A stretch of DNA of 64,000 bases from JACNJU01 sp964490815 (lineage in GTDB: Bacteria > Pseudomonadota > Alphaproteobacteria > Rhodospirillales > JABHCV01), in contig CAZBEC010000007.1 in NCBI GenBank assembly GCA_964490815.1, forward strand, positions 124,001 to 188,000. Direction: 5' to 3'. The notes beneath the pieces are model-generated. The model saw only the letters and a list, made by a program, of their open reading frames with translations. It searched no databases and was not told where the DNA came from. Position 1 is the stretch's first letter, and each line of letters starts with the position of its first letter. Position numbers and translations under genes: made by a program. Positions 35,515-44,276 of the stretch are shown here, piece after piece.

Positions 35515-38415
35515 GTGAAAGCACCCGAACTACACAGGGACTCCGATAGCGGACGGACCGAAGTCAAAACTACGACATGCTATATGTGCGCCTGCCGATG
35601 CGGTATCCGCGTTCATTTGCGGGACGACGAGGTTCGCTATATTGAAGGCAATCCCGAGCACCCCCTGAACCAGGGCGTTATCTGCGCCAAGGGTGCTTCA
35701 GGCATTATGAAACAGTATTCCCCGGCGCGCCTATTGAAACCCCTGAAAAGGAAAGAAGGCACGGATCGTGGCGCAGGATCGTTTGAGGCAATCACCTGGG
35801 AGGAAGCATTCACAACCATTGAGGAGCGTTTGGCCCATATTCGTGCAACTGATCCTTCCAGACTCGCTTTTTTTACCGGGCGCGACCAGATGCAGGCCCT
35901 AACCGGTTTATTTGCCAAGCAGTTCGGAACCCCTAACTACGCTGCCCACGGCGGATTTTGTTCCGTCAATATGGCCGCAGGTTTGATCTACACTTTTGGC
36001 GGATCTTTCTGGGAATTCGGCGGGCCGGATCTGGAACGCGCCAAACTGTTCGTCATGATCGGAACGGCCGAGGATCACCATTCCAACCCGATGAAAAAGG
36101 CGTTGGGCGACTTCAAGCGTCAGGGAGGGCGCTTCGTCGCCATCAATCCGGTACGCACAGGCTACGCCGCCATCGCCGATGACTGGATACCCATCAAGCC
36201 CGGCACCGACGGCGCCTTATTATTGGCCTTGATTCACGAAATCATCAAATTGGGCCTGTATGACCGGGATTTCCTGGTCCAGTACACCAACGCCCCGGAT
36301 CTGGTGAACCAGGACGAAAAAAGCGACGAAAATGGCCTGTTCATCCGCACTGACATTCCCATTCGCGAGGGATGCATCGACCCGCAAAACAAGCTGTGGT
36401 GGGACCGCATTACCGGTGAAGCCGTAGACAACCGCTGGCCGGATTCCGATCCGCGCCTTTTGGGCGATTACGCCCTGGAAGATGGCACGCCGGTAAAACC
36501 GTCCTTCCAGCTATTAAAAGAACAGGTTGAAAAATACACCCCTGAGTGGGCCGCCAATATTACTGGCATTTCGGCCGATACCATTCGCGATCTGGCCCAC
36601 GAGATGGGCATTACTGCGCGGGATCAGAAAATCGAATTGCCCATCGCCTGGACTGACGCTTGGGGGGAAGAACACGAGCATATAACCGGCTCTCCGGTTG
36701 CTTTTCACGCCATGCGGGGGCTTGCCGCTCATTCCAATGGCTTCCAGACTATCCGGGCCCTGGGTATATTGATGACCATATTGGGCACCATCGACCGCCC
36801 GGGTGGTTTTCGCCATCGCGCCCCTTTCCCACGCCCTATTCCACCCTGCGCAAAAAGCCCCAACAGTCCCGACGCCGTGCAACCAAACTCGCCCTTGGAC
36901 GGCATGCCGCTGGGCTGGCCCGCCGACCCGGATGATTTATTTGTGGACGACTCGGGAAACCCGGTCCGGCTCGACAAGGGATTTTCATGGGAGCATCCTT
37001 TGAGCGTTCACGGCCTGATGCACAACGTCATCACCAATGCCTGGCGCGGCGACCCCTATCCCATCGATACCCTGTTCCTGTTCATGGCCAACATGGCGTG
37101 GAATTCGTCCATGAACACATCTGACGTCCGCAAGATGCTGACCGACAAGAATGAAGACGGCGAATACAAAATTCCGTTCGTCATCGTGGCTGATGCATAC
37201 CGGTCGGAAACGGTCGATTTCGCCGATCTTGTTTTACCGGACACAACCTATCTGGAACGCTACGACGTCATGTCCATGCTGGATCGACCGATCTCGGAAT
37301 TTGAAGGCCCCGTCGATTCCGTTCGCCTACCCGTCCTGCCGCCCAAAGGGGAAAGCAAGCCATTCCAGGAAGTTATCATTGAATTGGGTTCTCGGCTGGG
37401 ATTGCCTGCATTCGTGACCAAAGAAGGCAAACGCAAATTCAAGGATTACCCGGATTTCATCGTCAATTATGAGACCGAACCCGGCTCCGGAATCGGCTTC
37501 CTGTCCGGATGGCGCGGTCGAGGCGGCGAGAAGTTTATGGCTGGGGAGCCCAACCCCCGCCAATGGGAGATGTACGCCAAAAACAATAATTACTATCACC
37601 ATCACCTGCCCCGTTCGTACCAATACATGCGCAACTGGAATCAGGGCTATTTGCAATGGGCCGAACACCATCGTCTGATCAAGCAGAGCGGCCCGATCCT
37701 ATGTCACGTCTATTCGGAAGTGTTGCAAAAGTTCCGCCTGGCGGCGCAGGGCAAACGCCCCGGCAAACAGCCGCCGGAACATCTTCGCGAACGCATCGAA
37801 ACACATTTCGATCCCCTGCCGTTCTATAGCGAACCGCTGGAATCCCAGTTGATCGATACCCGCACTTATCCGCTGAACGCCATCACCCAGCGCCCAATGG
37901 CGATGTACCATTCGTGGGACAGCCAGAACGCCTGGCTGCGGCAAATTCACGGCTACAACAAGCTGTTCATGCACCCGTCAGTCGGTCGCGACAACGGATT
38001 TGAAGATGGCGACTGGATTTGGGTCGAAAGCCCCACCGGCCGCGTACGCTGCATCGCCAGTTTTTCACAGTCCGTCGAACCCGGCACGGTTTGGACCTGG
38101 AACGCTATCGGCAAGGCTTCCGGCGCATGGGGACTTTCCCAGGGAGCCGAAGAATCTAACAAAGGCTTTTTGCTCAACCACCTGATCCGTGAGGAACTGC
38201 CCGCGCACGAGGCCGGGGATCATATCTCAAACTCTGATCCGGTAACGGGGCAAGCCGCCTGGTATGACTTGAAAGTTCGCGTCGCCAAGGCCGACGCGCC
38301 AGAAGATATTCCACAAACCTGGCCCCAGTTCCCGACCAAAAAAATCATCCCCGGCATGAAACTGTTCTCCGGCAATGTACGTAAGTTCTTCGCTGGAAAG
38401 GGAGAGACAAAATGA
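35515..38415 (+). CDS. soeA: Sulfite dehydrogenase (quinone) molybdopterin subunit SoeA
   Basis: Catalytic subunit oxidising sulfite to sulfate on the cytoplasmic side and passing electrons through SoeB/SoeC to the quinone pool. 966 residues of the DMSO reductase superfamily. The 4Fe-4S site is C22-x2-C25-x3-C29-x27-C57 (TCYMCACRCGIRVH; GVICAKGASG). The N-terminus lacks a Tat signal, as expected for SoeA and unlike periplasmic DmsA or PhsA. ITGSPVAFHAMRGLAAHSNG and NSSMNTSDV are cofactor-domain segments. The GTG start at 35515 lies behind GGGAGGGGGAGG. soeB overlaps its stop. Assignment to SoeA rather than another CISM enzyme rests on the remembered N-terminal sequence, the missing Tat signal and the DmsC-type third subunit. 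Confidence 0.85.
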   Translation: MKAPELHRDSDSGRTEVKTTTCYMCACRCGIRVHLRDDEVRYIEGNPEHPLNQGVICAKGASGIMKQYSPARLLKPLKRKEGTDRGAGSFEAITWEEAFTTIEERLAHIRATDPSRLAFFTGRDQMQALTGLFAKQFGTPNYAAHGGFCSVNMAAGLIYTFGGSFWEFGGPDLERAKLFVMIGTAEDHHSNPMKKALGDFKRQGGRFVAINPVRTGYAAIADDWIPIKPGTDGALLLALIHEIIKLGLYDRDFLVQYTNAPDLVNQDEKSDENGLFIRTDIPIREGCIDPQNKLWWDRITGEAVDNRWPDSDPRLLGDYALEDGTPVKPSFQLLKEQVEKYTPEWAANITGISADTIRDLAHEMGITARDQKIELPIAWTDAWGEEHEHITGSPVAFHAMRGLAAHSNGFQTIRALGILMTILGTIDRPGGFRHRAPFPRPIPPCAKSPNSPDAVQPNSPLDGMPLGWPADPDDLFVDDSGNPVRLDKGFSWEHPLSVHGLMHNVITNAWRGDPYPIDTLFLFMANMAWNSSMNTSDVRKMLTDKNEDGEYKIPFVIVADAYRSETVDFADLVLPDTTYLERYDVMSMLDRPISEFEGPVDSVRLPVLPPKGESKPFQEVIIELGSRLGLPAFVTKEGKRKFKDYPDFIVNYETEPGSGIGFLSGWRGRGGEKFMAGEPNPRQWEMYAKNNNYYHHHLPRSYQYMRNWNQGYLQWAEHHRLIKQSGPILCHVYSEVLQKFRLAAQGKRPGKQPPEHLRERIETHFDPLPFYSEPLESQLIDTRTYPLNAITQRPMAMYHSWDSQNAWLRQIHGYNKLFMHPSVGRDNGFEDGDWIWVESPTGRVRCIASFSQSVEPGTVWTWNAIGKASGAWGLSQGAEESNKGFLLNHLIREELPAHEAGDHISNSDPVTGQAAWYDLKVRVAKADAPEDIPQTWPQFPTKKIIPGMKLFSGNVRKFFAGKGETK

Positions 38416-39158
38416 GCGAAACCATCGCCAAGCAACTCGCCCTTGTCATCGACCTGAATGTCTGTGTTGGCTGCCATGCCTGTGTCACCAGTTGCAAGGA
38501 ATGGAATACATCCGGTTGGGCCGGGCCAATGCCTGATAAGAACCCGTATGACGCCGACCCGGCGGGTGTCTTCTTCAACCGGGTTCAGACCTATGAGGCC
38601 GGCATCTTCCCTAACACGGAAACCATCCATTTTCCAAAATCATGCCTGCACTGCGAAGACCCGCCCTGCGTTCCGGTATGCCCAACCGGGGCCAGCTACA
38701 AACGGCCGGAAGATGGCATCGTCTTGGTTGAATACGACAAATGTATCGGCTGCAAATACTGCTCCTGGGCCTGTCCTTACGGCGCGCGGGAGTTCGACGA
38801 AGAAACCGGGGTAATGAAAAAATGCACCCTGTGCGTGGATCGCATTTATGACGAAAGCATAGAGCCGGAACGCCGCAAACCTGCTTGCGTTCTGGCCTGC
38901 CCGGCGGGAGCGCGTCTGTTCGGCGACGTCATCGATCCCGATAGTGAGGTATCCATCGCCATTCGCGAGGAAGGAGGCTATCAGTTGATGCCGGAATGGG
39001 GCACCAAGCCAGGCAACCACTACCTGCCGCGGCGCAAGACCAAACAGGTCATCCATGAAGACGAATTAGTTCGCGCCGACAACCCGCTCAGGAAAGAAGG
39101 GCCTCTGCCCAGAGCCAAAGATGGTACGCCGTCTCTCGACGACGTCACCAGTTGGTAG
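38412..39158 (+). CDS. soeB: Sulfite dehydrogenase iron-sulfur subunit SoeB
   Basis: Electron-transfer subunit with four [4Fe-4S] clusters. 248 residues. Cysteine clusters: DLNVCVGCHACVTSCKEWN, KSCLHCEDPPCVPVCPTGAS, DKCIGCKYCSWACPYGAREF, and MKKCTLCVDRIYD with PACVLACPAGAR, the standard DmsB-like four-cluster set. No signal peptide. Its ATG overlaps the soeA TGA as ATGA, so the two are translationally coupled. Confidence 0.88.
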   Translation: MSETIAKQLALVIDLNVCVGCHACVTSCKEWNTSGWAGPMPDKNPYDADPAGVFFNRVQTYEAGIFPNTETIHFPKSCLHCEDPPCVPVCPTGASYKRPEDGIVLVEYDKCIGCKYCSWACPYGAREFDEETGVMKKCTLCVDRIYDESIEPERRKPACVLACPAGARLFGDVIDPDSEVSIAIREEGGYQLMPEWGTKPGNHYLPRRKTKQVIHEDELVRADNPLRKEGPLPRAKDGTPSLDDVTSW

Positions 39159-39172
39159 GAGGTGGAGAAATC

Positions 39173-40153
39173 ATGAGACCTGCTTTTTCAGTCATCTTTT
39201 TGACGACGCTTATCGGGGTTGGTCAGGGACTATTCCTAGCGCTCGTCGCCGGCCAATTCTATTGGGTCATTGGAGCGACGGAAGTTCCGGACCCCAATGG
39301 GTTCTACGCTTCGGGATCCCTGCTCGCGTTGTTGTTCCTGGGCGGAGGTTTGTTTAGTTCGTTCTTCCATCTGGCCCATCCGGAAAGGGCGTGGCGGGCG
39401 GCGACACAATGGCGCACTTCATGGCTTTCACGTGAAGTTCTGGCTCTTCCCGCTGTCATGGGACTGCTGGTTATATATGGCGGCCTGCACTGGCTGGACT
39501 GGAAGCCTGTGCTAATGACTTTCGGCAACATGAAAGCGCTGGATCTGACTATCGCGGCCGGGTATCTGGGCTCTGTCCTAGTTGTGGTGCTTTTCATTTG
39601 CACCGGCATGATCTACGCCTGCATGAAATTTATTCAGGAATGGGCCACACCGTTGACCGTACTTAACTTCGCGTTGATGGGCACTAGTTCAGGTTTTGTC
39701 CTGGCAACGGGATACGCCGGATTTATGGCGAACCCGCTGGCTGATTTTTTCGCCGCTGGCGCCTTGTTACTGACCCTTGCCGCCATGCTGGGCCGCATCG
39801 CAGCTTTGGTGCGCAACAAGAACATTAAACACCTGTCGTCTCTGCAATCCGCGGTGGGCCTGCATCACCGCAACCTGCGTCAATTGACGCGAGGGTTTAC
39901 CGCAGGCGCATTCAACCTGAAGGAATTTTTCCACCCTGGCAGCCCTTCACTTTTGCCGGTCTTAACCGCGGCCTACATGGTAGCAGCCTTCATTCTACCG
40001 CTAATCCTGATGATTTTCGCCTGGAGCGTCAGCTCTATAACCACCTTCGCACTCGCCTTCGCCTTTCAATATGCAGGCCTTCTTGTCGAGCGCTGGGTCT
40101 TTTTCGCCGAAGCCAGTCACCCGCAAAATTTGTACTATCAGAAGGTAGCCTAA
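39173..40153 (+). CDS. soeC: Sulfite dehydrogenase membrane subunit SoeC (DmsC family)
   Basis: Integral membrane anchor that passes electrons to quinone. About 326 residues with eight hydrophobic segments (for example PAFSVIFLTTLIGVGQGLFL, LLFLGGGLFSSFFHLAHPER and TAAYMVAAFILPLILMIFAW). The histidine-containing SFFHLAHPERAWRA and the C-terminal EASHPQNLYYQ fit the DmsC/SoeC family rather than NrfD. The ATG at 39173 has GGAGG eight to twelve bases upstream, whereas the earlier TTG at 39152 lies in the soeB end without a site. Confidence 0.87.
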   Translation: MRPAFSVIFLTTLIGVGQGLFLALVAGQFYWVIGATEVPDPNGFYASGSLLALLFLGGGLFSSFFHLAHPERAWRAATQWRTSWLSREVLALPAVMGLLVIYGGLHWLDWKPVLMTFGNMKALDLTIAAGYLGSVLVVVLFICTGMIYACMKFIQEWATPLTVLNFALMGTSSGFVLATGYAGFMANPLADFFAAGALLLTLAAMLGRIAALVRNKNIKHLSSLQSAVGLHHRNLRQLTRGFTAGAFNLKEFFHPGSPSLLPVLTAAYMVAAFILPLILMIFAWSVSSITTFALAFAFQYAGLLVERWVFFAEASHPQNLYYQKVA

Positions 40154-40257
40154 AGCCGTCACTTAAAATTATGTCTTTCATCGTTCCGTGCGGGGAATTA
40201 AGAACAAGAGGACGATTAAGTCTTCCTTTTAATTATTTGTGTAGAGATTCCAGATAG

Positions 40258-40725
40258 ATGAAAGACCAGAATTCGATGATAATGTATTCGCGAGAACTGA
40301 CCGTTTCCTGGGGCGAATCCGATCCCTTCGGACTGGTCTATTACCCGATGATGTTCACATGGTTTAACGAAACCGAACATGAGCTGTTGCGGGCCCTTGG
40401 TTTTCCAACCAACAAGTTGATCAAGGAAAACCGTACCGCCTTCGTTATGGGCGACGTTCATTTCCGTTTCGTCGGGCCGGCCGCTTACGGGGATAAAGTG
40501 CGCACCACCATTCAGTTGCACAAGATGGGCGAGAGCACTATTCACTGGGACTGCAAAGCCGAACAGGTAACCAGCGGTGAAACGATTACCGAGGGCCGCG
40601 CCATTCGCATCTATGCTCGCATTAAAGATGACGGGAACCTGGAAGCCTGTCATATCCCTGACAACATCCGCAATTCACTGTTGCAGCCCGGCGGATTGAT
40701 AAGCCTGCCGGATCACGAAGAATGA
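40258..40725 (+). CDS. Acyl-CoA thioesterase of the 4-hydroxybenzoyl-CoA thioesterase type
   Basis: Hotdog-fold hydrolase of CoA thioesters, 155 residues. The active-site segment SWGESDPFGLVYYPMMFTWF carries the conserved aspartate, followed by the long helix and strands (HFRFVGPAAYGDKVRTTIQL). Substrate unknown. It sits 104 bp after soeC on the same strand and is convergent with the mttB-like gene. In an acyl-CoA desulfinase setting it could act on sulfur-containing acyl-CoA, but that is speculation. Confidence 0.82.
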   Translation: MKDQNSMIMYSRELTVSWGESDPFGLVYYPMMFTWFNETEHELLRALGFPTNKLIKENRTAFVMGDVHFRFVGPAAYGDKVRTTIQLHKMGESTIHWDCKAEQVTSGETITEGRAIRIYARIKDDGNLEACHIPDNIRNSLLQPGGLISLPDHEE

Positions 40726-40759
40726 GTGCTGGGATCGCCACAAGCCCAACAATTTCTGG

Positions 40760-42274
40760 TCATGCCTGCCAGGATTTCCGAAAGGATTCTTGTATGGCCG
40801 ATATTTCTGATGCGATTTTCTCATCAAGCGGAGTAGGACGATGTGTTTCCAGAATATGACGTAAATCCGCATCAATTCGATCAAACAATTCTACGTCGTC
40901 CAATGCTCCCGAACTCACCGGCAGGTTAGCCCCCAGATACTTTGCGTTCCAGACCTCTGTACGGCAATAGCGGGCGGTGTGTTCCTGCGCTAGATAATTG
41001 CCTTGCGGACCTTCCTGTCGCGTCAAGTCCATGGCGAGCGTATCGTCATTGACTTCAATGCCTTTCCACATGTTGCGCAACAGTCCGGCTAGCTCATGAA
41101 CATACAACAGTGCATGCAGGGAGTAGGTAATACCTTCGTCAATGGAACCCATGTAGTCGCAGGTTGCCGGACGGCTGTAAAAAGTCTGCATCATGCCCGC
41201 CGTCAATTCCCAAACAGCATCCTGATTAAAGCGCCTGGATTGACAGCAACCGGCAATTCCAGTTAGCGAGGGAATGCCTAACTCCCGGCTTATCTGGCAC
41301 ATGGCCATATCCGCAAGCGAAGTTTGCGAGAAAGCGCCTACCCCACCGGTTGCGGCTTCCATAAAGGCTGCATCGGAGCCGCCGATGCAGAAGGCTCCCG
41401 GCTTAATGAGTTGCGCCAGCACCATTCCGGCCAGATCCGTTGCGACACTGTGTACAAGGCAACCAGCCAGCGTAATGGGTGCAGAGGCGCCGCCGATTGT
41501 TATTGTACCCATACACAGCGGTATACCTTCTTCGACGGCCGTTATTAGTTGGTCCGTATGGGTCTTGGCGTAGAAGAGAGGCAGCGGCGTTATCAGGTGC
41601 GTAAAATAAGGTTTGTCGCGAAGGGCTTCCCGCGATCCCCGTATGGCAGTGGCCATGTCGATAGCGACTTCCAGAGACTCCGCATTTTCGCACAGGTATT
41701 CCAACGGCTTGGTTGTGTTCATCGCCATCGTGGCGAATTCATCTATTTCGCCAAACACATCAGACTGCGCGACATTTTTGACGCCCATGCAGACACCATC
41801 GATATTGGGCAGAGCATCCGCTACGCGGGCGATCATTGCCAAATCATCGCGTGTGCTGTCCCGATGTTCGCCTGTTTCCAAATCATAGACTTTTATACAG
41901 GTCATACCGGTCAGAAACCGCGTCGAGCGATTGTTGATTTCGAAAAAGTCCGTCGCGTCCCGGTTCCACAATTGAACTGATTTCGCCACCGTCTTAATTG
42001 CGCTGTGAACCAGTTCAGAAGGAAATTTCACGACGCCATTTCCATCAATCTGACAGCCGGCGTCCTCAAATAATTTGCTGACGGTTTCATCAGGCTCAAA
42101 GCCGACCCCGGCATCCCGCATGAGTTCGATTGCGGCCTCTATTATGCGCCGGGCATCACCATTGCTGAGTACGTCGTAGGCTGGAGAGGGCCCGTCATGC
42201 ATACCTGTTTCGTTCCACGAAAGCGCCGGTTTTAGATTTTCTTCGCGCGCCGCACGCGCTTTCCTGCGTCTCAT
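40760..42274 (-). CDS. MttB-family (trimethylamine/quaternary amine) methyltransferase, non-pyrrolysine
   Basis: 504 residues of the TIM-barrel MttB superfamily (for example GVGFEPDETVSKLFEDAGC, FLTGMTCIKVYDLETGEHR, ETGKPL-like TTKPLEYLCENAE and EGIPLCMGTITIGGASAPIT). True trimethylamine MttB has an in-frame amber for pyrrolysine. This gene is open throughout with no TAG, so it belongs to the much wider non-Pyl group, whose known members demethylate glycine betaine, proline betaine or carnitine to a corrinoid protein. No corrinoid protein or reductive activase gene is seen nearby. The ATG at 42274 has TAAGGG a few bases upstream. Confidence 0.85.
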   Translation of the reverse strand: MRRRKARAAREENLKPALSWNETGMHDGPSPAYDVLSNGDARRIIEAAIELMRDAGVGFEPDETVSKLFEDAGCQIDGNGVVKFPSELVHSAIKTVAKSVQLWNRDATDFFEINNRSTRFLTGMTCIKVYDLETGEHRDSTRDDLAMIARVADALPNIDGVCMGVKNVAQSDVFGEIDEFATMAMNTTKPLEYLCENAESLEVAIDMATAIRGSREALRDKPYFTHLITPLPLFYAKTHTDQLITAVEEGIPLCMGTITIGGASAPITLAGCLVHSVATDLAGMVLAQLIKPGAFCIGGSDAAFMEAATGGVGAFSQTSLADMAMCQISRELGIPSLTGIAGCCQSRRFNQDAVWELTAGMMQTFYSRPATCDYMGSIDEGITYSLHALLYVHELAGLLRNMWKGIEVNDDTLAMDLTRQEGPQGNYLAQEHTARYCRTEVWNAKYLGANLPVSSGALDDVELFDRIDADLRHILETHRPTPLDEKIASEISAIQESFRKSWQA

Positions 42275-42510
42275 CTTCACCCTTATTTTCGGTCCAAAAG
42301 GAGAGTTCTAGCCATCTTTCAACTTCCAGATGGGCAGTGTAATGGCCCTGTTCATGTTGTGGTACGCTTAATTTAATCGCCGGTCAGAAATTATTTGGTC
42401 GTCTGACGCTCACGCCTTGTGAATCCTCAGGCGTTGCGCCATTTGTCTAAGCTGACTATCGTCATGTAGGTGATTCGCATCAGCAAGGAACGATTCTCAA
42501 GGGGGAGAAG

Positions 42511-43389
42511 ATGGAAAACGGCAACGTCATTACCCAAATATTTCTGCCTTTGTCATTGGCTTTCATCATGTTTTCGGTGGGGCTCGAATTGACAATTCAG
42601 GATTTCAAAAGGGTCGTCGTACAACCCAAGGATTTCATTGTCGGAGCCATCAGCCAGGTGGTCCTTTTGCCTCTTGTCGCTTTCACTTTGCTTTCGTTTT
42701 GGTCGATTGAACCGGCCTTGGCAGTCGGCGTGATGATTATCGCGGCCTGCCCTGGCGGGGTGACGTCGAACCTGATGACTTATCTTGCACGCGGCGACAC
42801 GGCTTTGTCCGTTTCCATGACGGCGCTCATCAGTCTGGCGGCGGTTATGACCCTGCCGTTTATCGTCAGCTTTGCCATCATCCACTTTATGGAAGCTGCC
42901 AGCGCCCCTGAACTTTCAATCGGCAAAACGGTTATTGGCGTTTTTGGCATAACCACAGTGCCTGTTATTATTGGCATGGGAACCAAGCGATACGCCCCGG
43001 GCTTCGCAGAAAAGTTTGAACGCATCGCCCGGATCATTGCAGCCGTTCTTTTCGTGGTGATTATTTTTGGCGCTATTTATGCCGAAAGGGACAACGTCGT
43101 CGATTATTTCAGGCAGGCAGGCCCGATAACATTAGCCCTTAATCTGATCATGATGGCGTTAGCGCTTACCATCGCCAAGATGAGCAAGCTGGGCGAACCC
43201 CAACAGACGGCCATTACCCTTGAATGCGGCCTGCAAAATGGGACGTTGGCAATTTTCGTGGCGGTTACCCTGATTGGCTCGCAGACAATGATGATACCCG
43301 GGGCAATCTACAGCTTGCTAATGTTCCCAACAGCCATAGTCTACTTGTTTATCGTCATCAGGAGGCGCTCGGCTCAAGCGACAAATTAA
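42511..43389 (+). CDS. Bile acid:sodium symporter (BASS) family transporter
   Basis: Ten-helix inner membrane carrier, 292 residues. BASS motifs: FIMFSVGLELTIQDFKRV in the first domain, AACPGGVTSNLMTYLARGDT at the crossover (sodium-site region), and TLECGLQNGTLAIFVAV in the second crossover. The family moves organic acids with Na+, including bile acids, pyruvate and other carboxylates. The substrate here is unknown. Divergent from the mttB-like gene across 230 bp. GGGGGAG stands just before the ATG. Confidence 0.88.
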   Translation: MENGNVITQIFLPLSLAFIMFSVGLELTIQDFKRVVVQPKDFIVGAISQVVLLPLVAFTLLSFWSIEPALAVGVMIIAACPGGVTSNLMTYLARGDTALSVSMTALISLAAVMTLPFIVSFAIIHFMEAASAPELSIGKTVIGVFGITTVPVIIGMGTKRYAPGFAEKFERIARIIAAVLFVVIIFGAIYAERDNVVDYFRQAGPITLALNLIMMALALTIAKMSKLGEPQQTAITLECGLQNGTLAIFVAVTLIGSQTMMIPGAIYSLLMFPTAIVYLFIVIRRRSAQATN

Positions 43390-43423
43390 GGCATTCATCC
43401 ACCTGAGCGGTTTGTGGGCATCC

Positions 43424-44179
43424 CTAAAATTCGGGATCGCCGACATTGTATGACTTGATAATTTCCTGATAGCGCCCGGACTCTCGTAGTTCTTTAAGCC
43501 CGATATTGAAAACCCTGCAGACTTCGTCTGATTTAAACACTGCGCTAAAGTGGCTGGGTTCAAAAAGCCGGTGATGAGTAACTTTTTGAACTTCCGGCAC
43601 CCGGCTTAAAACCGATGGATCTCTGCTGAACCATTCAAAGATATACCGGTCCGCGATGACAACGTCGATCCGCCGCGAATATAGAAGTTTGTTCTGCGCG
43701 CTTTGATCGGCGAGTTCCCGGTAGTAAGGGTTTTTGATCGCCATTTGATGAAATTCATCGCCCAAGTAATTCATGGCGTTTTGAAAGCCGATGACGCTTT
43801 TATCACGTAGATCGGAAATAGAGTTTATTTCCAGGTTCCTGTCAGTCAGGCTTATGGCGAAGTTCCAGTAGGTAATGTGTGAATCGGTATAGCAGCCCGG
43901 CAAATTTTCTAAACCCGTCGACATAATGCCGTCGATATCATTATCTTTCAGCATCACAAGTGTTCGGGCTAATGGAACGTATATGGGCTCCATCTCATAG
44001 CCTTGTGAGGCCAGCACTTCTTTCAGAATATCGAATTCTATTCCTCTGGCTTCATCCTTGATCACGTAGGGCGGAATCCACAAACCCACCGCTACTTTCA
44101 GCGTCTTTGCGAATGCAACCGATGAAATTTGACAGGCCAAAATCAGGAATAGAAAAAGGCGAACTTTCCCATTCTTCAA
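43424..44179 (-). CDS. Orphan periplasmic binding protein (SBP family 3)
   Basis: 251 residues with a signal peptide (LFLFLILACQISSVAFA) followed by TLKVAVGLWIPPYVIKDEAR, the classical amino-acid binding-protein start, and IEFDILKEVLASQGYEME. A cysteine pair (PGCYTD; DEVCRVF) may form a disulfide. The start is TTG at 44179, chosen because GGGAG lies seven bases upstream and no ATG in frame precedes the signal. No transporter genes adjoin. It is convergent with the BASS transporter gene. Confidence 0.72.
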   Translation of the reverse strand: MKNGKVRLFLFLILACQISSVAFAKTLKVAVGLWIPPYVIKDEARGIEFDILKEVLASQGYEMEPIYVPLARTLVMLKDNDIDGIMSTGLENLPGCYTDSHITYWNFAISLTDRNLEINSISDLRDKSVIGFQNAMNYLGDEFHQMAIKNPYYRELADQSAQNKLLYSRRIDVVIADRYIFEWFSRDPSVLSRVPEVQKVTHHRLFEPSHFSAVFKSDEVCRVFNIGLKELRESGRYQEIIKSYNVGDPEF

Positions 44180-44276
44180 AACAGGACTCCCGCATCACGA
44201 TTGATTTCACCCACAAACATATTACCAAACATAGTATGGAATGCGGCATCAATTCTTCGGGAGCACGCTAATAAAT

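Noticed and set aside
40760..42274. Pyrrolysine-type trimethylamine methyltransferase
   Set aside because: The gene has no in-frame TAG; it belongs to the non-pyrrolysine group.
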